From Mustela lutreola (taxonomy: Eukaryota; Chordata; Mammalia; Carnivora; Mustelidae): a DNA stretch of 64,000 nucleotides. The notes under the pieces were generated by a model. It had not been told where the DNA came from. It saw only the letters and a list, made by a program, of their open reading frames with translations, and searched no databases. Positions 31,701 through 42,300 of this stretch are shown piece by piece. The DNA lies in assembly GCF_030435805.1 (NCBI RefSeq), contig NC_081305.1, positions 56,330,001-56,394,000 of the forward strand, written 5' to 3'. Numbering within the stretch: position 1 is the stretch's first letter; each line of letters starts with the position of its first letter. The position numbers and the translations under genes are program-made.

Positions 31701-34700
31701 CAAGTGTTGGGGAGAGAAGCAGCAAGTGGGAACACCTAATGAACTGTTGTCAGGGGTATATAAATTGTCACATGTATTTTGAAAAGATCCCCCCCATTAT
31801 CAATTACATTTACTGATAGACCTACACTGTGATTCGGGGCCGCCCCCACTCAGCATGGTCACCAGAAGCAGTTTTGGGTTCCACCTGACATTCACGCTCA
31901 CAGGATGCTCTGGCTACAGAACTTGGTACCAGGTTCACTTTGTAGGGTGATGGAGGACAGGAAACAGCAGCATCTTGGCATGAGAGCATCAAGCACACCT
32001 TCCTTGAACATCTAGGCACTGCTGCCATGAGGATAGGGTCTAAGTTGAAGCCCCCACAAGGACCACACTCAGGAAATACCCTGCAGGGGCGCCTGGGTGT
32101 CTCAGTCAGTTGAGCATCTGGATGTTGATCTCAGCTCTTGATTTCAGGGTCATGAGTTCAAGCCCCTTGTTGGGCATGGAGCCTACTTTAAAAAAGAGGA
32201 ACCCGAAGAGAAACCAGGTTTCTGTTTCGTGCTGGTCATATTGGCCCTTGAGATCTATGAGCCCAGCTTGCAGTCCTTCTAGTCCAAAGTAGTTGACCAA
32301 TCAGGGGTCATTTTTATAATAAACACTGTTGCCTGGGAACAGAGCTGGCATTCCATATTTACCTTAACCCAGTGTGTTTCCATGGAAACCGTTTCAGAAG
32401 AAAGTAAGCCAAAGTCACCTTCTAAGAGAAAACAGGTTTAGATCTGTTGTTAAAGCTCCCTCCTGCCCCGCAAGTACACTTCTGAGCACGTGCCACAGAA
32501 CCAGGATTCACGTGAAGGAATGTTGAAAGAAACATTACTCACTCTTGCTACTCCAAACCGGAAGTAACCCAAATGTCCGACAGGATTTGAATGAATAAAT
32601 AAATTGTGGTGCATTTGTATCATGAAATAGTATACAGTGATGAAAAATGAATGAATCACACACAGCCACGAGGAAGGAAGCAAGGCATAAAACATACAGG
32701 AAGCATAATCTCACTGACATAAAATATAAAATCAGGCGAAAATAAACTTTTGCTTAGGAGTGCATATATGGGTGATAAACTATAAAGTTTAAAAAAAAAA
32801 AAAAGAATTCCGCTGGAGGAAATATGGTAGACTGAATAATGGTCCCCACCCCCACACAAGATGTCCACACTATAATCTCAGGAACCCGTGAGTATGTTAC
32901 TTTACATGGCAAAAGAGACTCTGCAGATGTGAATAAGGATTTTGAGATCCGGGGGTTACCCTGGATTGTCCAGGTGGACCCCATGTCATCGCAAGTGTCC
33001 TTAGGGGCGAGGTAGGAATGTCAGAATAAGAGAAGATGGAGAGGGTAGATGTGAGGAAGAGAAGCCGAGGTTGGAGTGGCCACAAGCTAAGGAATGCATA
33101 AATCAAGGAATCCAGCTTCTAGAAATTGCCTGGAGCTTCCAGAAGGAAGGCAGTGAGTGTGCCACCCCCCCACCCCCCGCCCCAAGCTCCTTCCTGGGGA
33201 CCACACTCAGCGTGTCAGCCTCCAGCTGCTAGTTTTTGCACCGTCTCTGAGCATCTGTGTTTTATCCCAGTTTATTTTCTGCATCTGTCAGCAAGTGTTG
33301 TCCTAAGGTATCAGAAAAGCCTAAGAGGGGTTATTTTGGGGCCAGGGGAATGCTATACATTGTTTCCATTAAAACTAATGGTAATTCCTTTTTCACTTTC
33401 TGCCAGTTTGGCTTATGAAGGGTCTCATAGGAATGCTGTAGTTTCAAAGAATGGGGAAACCTGTATTCTCCTCTTGGCTGTAGTGAATATATCCCAAGGT
33501 GACCTCCCACACCCACTGTGTACTACCCGCCCCTTCAGTGGGGGTAGAACCTGTGACTTGCTTCTAGCCAACAAAATACAGTACACTGGGGAGGGGACTG
33601 AAGGGAGGGAACGACATTCCCTTCATTAGGTGTGCTCTATTAGACTGGCCCTGCATAGATCAAAGACAGGTGTTCTCTGGCCAGCCTTGAAGGTGCAAGA
33701 GGCCATCCCACGGAGAGAGCCACCTGGCAGGGGACCGCACAGTGAGTCCCAGATGAGACCACAGCCCTCTGTGGAGAGGATCCAGCTGAACTGTGCGGGA
33801 CCCCTGACCCATGGAAACTTCGAGATCATAGATGGGTGTTGTTTTCAGCCACCAAGCTTGGGATAATTTGTTTTGCAGAAAGAGGAAAATGAATACAGTG
33901 GTTACTTCCAAGCTGCCAACAGTTTAACTCATGTAATTCCTAAAAATGGAACAATCAGCTAGCTTTCAAGAGCTGTCCTGGGGTCCAGTCTTGTTCTGCT
34001 AACAGATCTACTTTAAATAAACCAGTGTTTTCATCCTAACAACCTAGAGACCATTTGAAAAAAAGAGAATATATAAGTAGAAAAAAACACACAAAAACCC
34101 CCTGTATTTCATTCTCCAAAGCCATAATTACTTGCCTGTGGGATGTTTGTGCCTCTGGGTCTTGGAGTCAGATCGGACTGACCACTCTTACTCCGTGCTG
34201 ATTTCTGGGCAGTATTCTCTTTTATTTCTTTCTTCTTTTTGTAACTGAAAATTTTACTGGGATAATTCAGTTTCACATGCAACTGGAAAAAGTAATAGAG
34301 ATTCCTTGTACGCTTGGGCACTTTCTCCCACTGGTCACATTTTTGGGTATTTGGTTTTTTATCACAGCAACAGCTAAAAAATGCTTGTTCACAAAGATGT
34401 GACTCATCGAAAGGGACATAGCACTACCTTGTGTTGAACCTGTGAACTGCCTTGAGCCGTAGCTCATGTGGTGTCTGACCATGTTGGTTGTCTCCCTCCA
34501 GACTTAAACATTCTCGTGGTGCAGACTTTGAGTTGGCAGTGATGCTGTGGGGTGGCGGGGGGCATGTGTTAGTTTTCTAGGGGATGCCGTTACTAAGTAC
34601 CACAAACTCTGGGTGGCTGAAATGACAGGAATATATTGTCCCACTGTTCTGGAGGCTGGAAGTGTTGGCTGGGTGGCATTCTCCCTGTGTGCATGTCTGT

Positions 34701-36341
34701 CCAAATCTCCCCTTTGTGTAAGGACACTGGTCATATTGGACCAGAGTCCCCCCTAAGGACATCATCTTAACTGGATTATCTCTGCAAAGACCCACTCTTT
34801 TGGGGTATTGGGGATTCACACTTAAACAGAAGAATCTGCAGTGGTGGGAGTGTGGGCTGTGGACAGGACATAAACCAACCCCTAAAAGCACACAAATTGG
34901 CAAGCCCAGTTTTTTTTTTTTTTTTTTTTAAAGTTGGGCGTAGAGCCCAATATGGAGCTTGAACTTAATGACCTTGAGATCAGGACTTGAGCTGAGATCA
35001 AGAGTCGGACACGTAACCAACTGAGCCACCCATGTGGAAAACACAGTCTTCAGCAGTTCATGTATTCATTTGATCTGCATGTTTTATTGAGCACCTACTT
35101 TGTAGGTTTTTGTTGAAAACAAAGTCTGCTCTCGTGGAGCTTCCAGTTTAACTAGAGAGATGCCTGGCCCCAGATACATAATGATGAACATAGAAACGAG
35201 GACAGCTTCGGAGAGGTTTCACCCATAACCAGACCCAGGCATTCTAATGACGTCGGTGCTCATTCTCACCATCTCTCAGTCTCTTGTCTCCACTTTGTCT
35301 ACTGGTCTCCTCCTCCCAGGACCCCCCCGTGTGCTGGGGAATATGATCGTGGGAGTCTCAGAGCCCCACGCATCTAGCTCATTAGATGAGGGAAGGGATT
35401 GAGGCTGGCTGGGTGCCTTGTTGTGACCGGAAGCCAGAACCACAGGGAAGGTTGGGCATCATTAGCAGAAGGGTAGGACAGATGCCTGGGGCCACAAGGA
35501 TGGGAGGGGACAGCTACACTCAGCCCCTCACCCTTTCTTGGCGCCTCAGTCTCTCCACATTCAGCATCCTCCTCTTTCCTCCAGATCCAGGAGTGGGAGA
35601 TCCGGATCTTTGTCCTAGGTAAGGAAGTCAGGGCCCCGGGGGTCATCCTGGATCAGAAAGTCAAGATCCGGCAAAGGATCAAGATTCTAGAAGACCAGTT
35701 GGACAGGGTGAGAGTCAGCCTCTTGGCTCTTTCCAGACCTGATCTCTGGGTGTTGGGGGTTAACTGAGCAGGAGTGAGTTCCATGGAATTCAAGTTCCAG
35801 GAATGATGGACCAGATTCCAGGAGGGAGGTGGGCCTGAAACACGGGGCTCCCAGAGAAGGATCAGGAGACCCGGTCCTGGGTGGATGGAGGGTTCCCAAG
35901 GAAAGGAGAGTGGTGCCGAGATCCTTAGGGTGGCTGGGCAGCGCTTTCAGTTTCTCCAAAGTGGGAACAGGCTCTGCCTCTGACACTTGTCAGAGCATGG
36001 AAGAGGGAGGTAGACCAGGCCTCAGACTTCTGTACACCCCGACTCCCCACCAGGTCACGTGTCGCTTTGACAACCAGCTGGTGCGCAACGCGGTGCTGCG
36101 GGAGGAGCTGGACCTCCTGCGCATTGAGCGTAACCGCTATCTGAACGTGGACCGCAAGCTGCAGAAGGTCAGTGGCCCTAAAACCTGGGACCCCTCAGCC
36201 CAGCCGGGGGAGAGGAGAGGTTGCAAGGTTCACCTTGCCAACTCCAGCACGGTGGCCTCAAGTGCAGAATCGGTCGGAGTCCTAGGTTTGATGTGGTCCA
36301 GGGGGAATGGAGACCACGAGAAGGTTCTGGGAAGCCTCTAA

Positions 36342-36374
<33 letters not shown>

Positions 36375-39300
36375 CAGCCTCCTTCAGACTTGCAGAAGCC
36401 AGAGATGTCATTTTGAATATCATCGGCCAGGACAGTCAATGAGCAAGCAAGACCGTTTACATTCTGTGGGCATCTCCGTAACTGTTGGTGTTCCTTCCCT
36501 TTTTCTTCCACCTTCGCTTCCCTGGAAGGATAGTACAGAGAACTCCAGCCTTCACCAAGACTGATCATTTGCCGTATTCTCTCTCTCTCTCATTATTATT
36601 TTTACCAAAAAGGATTTGTTATCACCATTGCTGAACTATGGAGAGCACACTGCAGACACTATGCCCCTAAAAACTTCAGCATGTTTTGGTCCTAAGAATA
36701 AGACCGTTTTCTTGCAGAAACACAGGGCACTTATCCAAGTCAGGAACTTCGATGTTATTACAATTCTACGTAGTCCCTGTTTAAAGTTCTCCAATGGTCC
36801 CGATGACGTCCCTTACAGCTAATTTGATTTTCCTGCTCCAGGCTCCCAGCCAGGGTCCCACACTGCATTTGGCTGTCCAAGGCTCTGTTCTGGAACCATC
36901 CCTCGGCCCTGCTTTGTGGTCACGGCTTTGACATTTTGGAAGCCCGTTGTGTCATACAAAGTCCCTCGACGGGTCTGTCCAATCTTCACGATGAGATTCG
37001 TGTGGTGTGTTTTGGGAGGAATAGCACAGAGGCGATGTTGTGTCCTGGGGGCTCATTAAGTAGGAGGCACGAGATGGCCATTTATCCCTGTGATTGAGGT
37101 CCACGTTGATCCCTGGGTCAGCCGTGGTTCTCCAGTGAGTTTTCCCTTGGTGAGGAGTAAGTGGAGATTCTCAGAGACCACGAAGATATCTTGCTCCCCG
37201 ACACATTTCCACTCCATTGCTGGGGACTCTGATAATGATTCTTGCCCAATGATTATCACTGTCATGCCGAATGGGGGTCGTTTTTTCCCCACCTCTCTTG
37301 TTTCTCCTATGTGTGTAAGAGAGCATACATAAGGAAGAGCTTCTCGTCCTCCTCTGGGTATTTGTGTGTTATCGGTAAGCATCTGTGGGTTCTTCCTTTA
37401 CTGCATGGAAGTCATCATGCGTGGTGATGTTCAACTCGTCCCAGATCAGGGAGACAAGTCAGTGGAAGCCAGTAGGGCCCTTCAAGTTGGCTTCTATGTG
37501 CTTTTGATGTGCCCCTGGTTTTTTCTTTTTTTTCTTTTTTTAAAGATTTATTTATTTATTTGAGAGAGAGCAAGCACAAGCAGGGGGAGTGGCAGGCAGA
37601 GGGAGAGGGAGAAGCAGGCTCCCTCCTGAGCAAGGAGCCTTATGGAGGACTCAATCCCAGGACCTTGGGATCATGACCTGAGCAGAAGGCAGATGCAAAA
37701 CGACTGAGCCCCCCAGGTGCCCCTGAATACATGAGACTTTAAGAGGATTTCCCAAGACAAAACTATTCCAAAAGATATTCCAGAGAAACACCATTTCTTT
37801 TCCATCTCTTCCACTTCGATCCCTCTTTGTGTGTGTGTGTGTGTGTGTGTGTGCTCGTATGTTCATATATGTGTGTACGTGAACGACTGTGCGTGTACAT
37901 GTTTTATTTGCATATACGTATATTGGATATCTATCTATACACACATACACACATCACATGTGTGTTCAAATATATATATAATTTCCTCCCTTCTTTCTCC
38001 TGAAAAGAACATTTTTTACCCATAATACTGCAAAGACATTTCTTTGGAACTAGAAATCAGGTTCATGTGGTCACCACTGCGAAATTCAAGCACATTTCTG
38101 AAGCGGACCACAAAGTTAGGTGGTGCTCTTAGGGTTTTGCTGGGAGAAGCCCTCCGAGCCAGCATCCCAGCTGTCAGTTTCCCTGCCCATGTACTTGGTA
38201 CCTCTTAGGATCCCCGCCCCCACCTGGCGGCTGTTAATGGGGAAGGTCCACACACCTGGATGGCAGAAGAGCTTCGTGGCTGAAGGGAGAGTCCTACAGG
38301 GAGGAGGCTGTAGCAAGGACATTGGTTTTGTTCTCTCGCAGGAAATCGAGCTTCTGCGACACATGGTCAGCTCCCTAATGGTCTCCTCGGCGGCTGCCTA
38401 CACCGTCAGGTAGGGCACCCCCCCACCCCGCCCCCAGTGCCCCCAGGCCTCCAGGGAGCTCATGCACTATGAACCTTGCCCTAAGGCTTTGGCGGGAGGG
38501 GTCAGAACTCCAGGAACAGACTGTCACAACCTGTTATTTTTTATAAGGTACCCCTTTCCCCCCTCCACTGACATCCCAGGTCCTCGGGCAACACTTGTTG
38601 GCTGTGTGGACCCACTTCTTTGGGTCCCTCCCCGCCCCCCCTCCTTCCTATCTTTCTCTTTCACTCCCTCCCTCCCTTCCTTTCCTTCCTTTTTTGCTAA
38701 GATGCACATAACAAAATTCACCATGTTAAAATGTACAGTTCAGTGGCCTCTAGGACACTCGCTTCTATCTGGGTCCAAAACGCTCTCATCACCCCAAAAG
38801 GAAGCTGGTACCCAATAGGCAGTCGCTCTGTCTTCCCCAGTTCCCTGGAAACCACTGGTTTCCTTCCTGTGCCTACCAACTTCCTGGTTCCAGGCATCTC
38901 GGGGCAGCGGGACTGTGCAGCATATAACTTGGTGTCCGGCTTCCTTCACTGAACATAACGCATTCAGAGGTCACCCATGTTGTAGCCTGGATCAGTCCTT
39001 CCTTCCTTCCTTCTTGTGGCTGATGCTGCAGTTTCTTGTCTTTGGTCCACCGCGACCCTGTCAGAGCCCCGACTCCATCTGGTGGCTTCTGCTCACGCTC
39101 GGCTTTGGCTTCATCCGAACTTGACCTTCAGAATGTGACCTTCTCTGGCTTCTCTCCGCACGTCCTTCTAGTGGCAGCTCCCTGCTTTTCCGTTCTTAGC
39201 TCTTCCCAACTCGGCTTCAGAGAGAGAGAATCTGAGTGGGCTGGCGCCTCTCTTCTGCCAAGTGCCACCCATGGTGGCCTGTCTGTGTGGTGAGAGCCTC

Positions 39301-42300
39301 GACCACTGCTCTTCCAGCCGATGGGGCAGGGGTGGGGGGCGCTGCTGGGTACCAGCACAGGGTGGTCTCAGCCAGAAGGCAGGGCTAGGCAGCGTCTCCT
39401 GGGCCTCCTTGTTGGATGACCAGAGCAGGTCACATCCCCTCTCTGAGCCTGTTTCTTCCACTGTGACATGACGGTAATGACAGCACGGCCTGGCTCTCAG
39501 GAAGTCGGGGCCCCTCTTCCCTGCCCCTCGGTTTGGCATGGAGCCCAGGGCACAGAAAGAACTGTGAGTCCTAATCCCTGAAGGACGGCCACCAGCACCT
39601 GGAGGGGTCATTGGAAACAAGGCTGGTGGCCACCAGGGGAGGCATCCCATCGAGGAGGACGGGCTGATGTGCGGAGGTCTTATAAAGGAATTTGACCGGA
39701 ACAAGAAGCTGGAGCTCTGGATGGAGGCAAGGGTGTGAGGGTGGGAACTAGAATGGTCCATGGGCAGGGACATGAGGACACTGGCCGGCTGTGCTCCCAA
39801 CAAAATGACCCTCTGACTGTGATCCTGTGTCCTGGGAAGTAGGTTTGGGACCCTCGGGATTTGCAGGGAGCCGCCCTGTGTTCAAAAGCTTAAAGGCCAC
39901 ATTTTCCCATGGGCAGGTCAGAAGGGGCTCAGTGACTGAAGCTTCTAGAGTGTCCCCATACCCCAACCGCGCTGGTGATGTTATCCACCTGCCCAACATG
40001 AGGCCCCGAATGGTCCAGGCTCCTTATATTTCCAACCACATGACCCCCAAACTCCAGCACCATACCTTCTGCCCTAGGTCCACCCCGCTCCCAGCCGAGT
40101 ATGACCTCTGATGGTGCCCTCCTCGCTGTCCAGCCTCCTGTTCCCGGGCCCACCGTTGGCCCGCAGTGCACTGCAGCAGTGTCCCATCAGTCCCTTCCAT
40201 GGCCCAGCACACCCCCCAGACCCCCGATTCCACCTCTCCACCTCTTCCCGCCTGCAACCTGATACCCCTCTGGGAACCCAGAAAGTTTTCTGCCTTTTGT
40301 GACCTCGGGGAAACTGCAACCTGATTCTGCCCGCGCCCTGGGACTGATCCCAGGCTGACCCCGGGCTCACCCCCCCACCCCCCACCCCCACCGGCAGAGA
40401 GGAGGCCAAGAGCAAGATGGACCTGCTGCGGGAGAGGGCGGAGAAGGAGGTGGCCCAGAAAGACGCGGAGGTGCAGACCCTGCAGCGGCAGATCGCGCAC
40501 CTGGAGCAGCTGCACCGCTTCCTCAAGCTCAAGAACAGCGATCGGCTGCCGGACCCCGCGGTCGTGGAGAAGCGCGAGAAGCGAGGTGAGGCCCCGGCCG
40601 CGCGCCCCAAGGGCTCGGGATCTCCACTGGGCGGAGCGGGCGGGGCGCGCGCGGCCTTAGCTCAGCAACCCCCCCAGACCCCGCTGCCCGCCTCTGGCCG
40701 CCGCGGGTGCGGGTCTCAGCGCCCCTCCCTCCCTCCAGCCCGGGAGGTGGCCGAGGGCCTCCGGAAGACCTCCCAGGAGAAGCTGGTGATGCGCTGCGAG
40801 GACGCCATGAACAAACTGTCCCAGCTGACGGGGGAGAGCGACCCGGACCTGCTGGTGGAGAAGTACCTGGAGAGTGAGTGCGGGCCGCGCCGGCGGGGCG
40901 GAGGGAGGGGGCCCCGGTGCAGGACCCCTGCGCTCCCCCGCCCGCCCCCATCGATTAGGCGCAGGGGCTGAGCTCCGTCACGGTCACCGAGGGCCTCCGC
41001 TTGGGCCCTGGGGACTCCGGCACCTGCGCTGGAGACTCGAGGCGTCAGGCGCGCCCTCCTCGCCCCTCTCCGCCCGCCCCGCCTCTGCCCCTCGAGCCCT
41101 CTCCCCAGTCTCTCTCCCTCCCCGTCTCGGGCCTTCTGAGCCCTTCCTTCTGTGTGCGTCTCCCTCTGGCCTGCATCTCTCAGTCCCCTCCGTCTTTAGG
41201 TCCGTTTGTTTCTGGGTGCGTCTGTCTCCCCCCTCCCTCCCTCCCTCACCATTCCGGGCCTCCCGGTCTCTCTCCACATCTTCCCTCAGCCTCTGTGTTT
41301 CTCCCTCCCGGCGCTTGTTGCTGTCTTCTCCCGGGTCCTGGGCTCTCTCCCTACCTCTGCTGTTTTCTCTCCCTCTCCTCTCTTCCTCTGTGTCTCTGCG
41401 CCTCTTAGTGTTTCTCGGTCTTTCTTGATTTTGCCGCGGTCTATTTCTCTTACTCTCACTTGCTCCGGTTTCCTCTGTGTCCCCTCTGGTTTCCTGGACC
41501 TCCGTCTCTCTTTGTCTCTGCGTGCTAGTGTCTGTGTCGTCTTTCTCAACATCTCTCTCTCCCTGTCCTGTGCGTCCCTCCCAACCCGCCTCTCTCCAGT
41601 GGAGGAGCGCAACTTCGCCGAGTTCACCTTCATCAACGAGCAGAACTCGCAGCTGGAGCATCTGCAGGAGGAGATCAACGAGGTGAGTGAAGGTCCCCTC
41701 CACCCTCCGCTCCTCCTCCCCCATCTCCTCCGCTCCTCCGGGAGCGGCCCCCCTGGCAATGGGCACCTGCCCCGCCCCGCAGATGCAGAAGGCCTTGACG
41801 AGCACACGCGCCAGCGAGGATTTCGTGCGCGCGCAGCAAGAGCAGGAGAGGAAGGACTTGGAGCAGCGCGTGGACGAGGTGCACGCGGAGGCCCTCGGCG
41901 TGGAGGCCAACTTCCAGGACGTGCGGGGGCGGCTGGAGAAGCTCAAGGCCGGTGAGCGCCCAGCCCAGCTTTTTCCTCTGGGAGGATGCGATGAGCCTCC
42001 CCAGAGGGCCCAGCCCGCAGCCCGCCTCAGGGGAGGTGTTCCACAGCGTCTCTGTGTGCTGGCTTGTCTATCCATCCCAGATCCTTGCTGCCGTCCATCC
42101 TGCCGTCCTTCCAGAGTCCGGCTGCCCTGGGTTTGCAGCCAGCTCCATCATTTGGGAAGCTTGTGTGTGGTTTCCACGGCCGAACCCCCCTGGCAATGAG
42201 ATGGCAGATGACAGCTTGGGGGGTGGTCGGGAGAAGTGGGTGGGTTCCCCGCTGGGAAGTTGAGAAGGTGGAGGTGGAGGTCAGCCTGTGGTCACAGTAG

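Noticed and set aside
29960-32760. Possible functional LINE
   Set aside because: Heavily interrupted, partial ORF2 only, with several SINEs inside; no intact reverse transcriptase.
39079-39094. CCATCTGGTGGCTTC as a CTCF site
   Set aside because: Core carries T where A is expected (CTGG for CAGG) and the flank is poor; too weak to list.
40984-42075. 363-codon open frame on the minus strand
   Set aside because: Antisense shadow of ODAD1 exons and a C/T-rich intron; Arg/Glu/Gly-rich low complexity with no domain.
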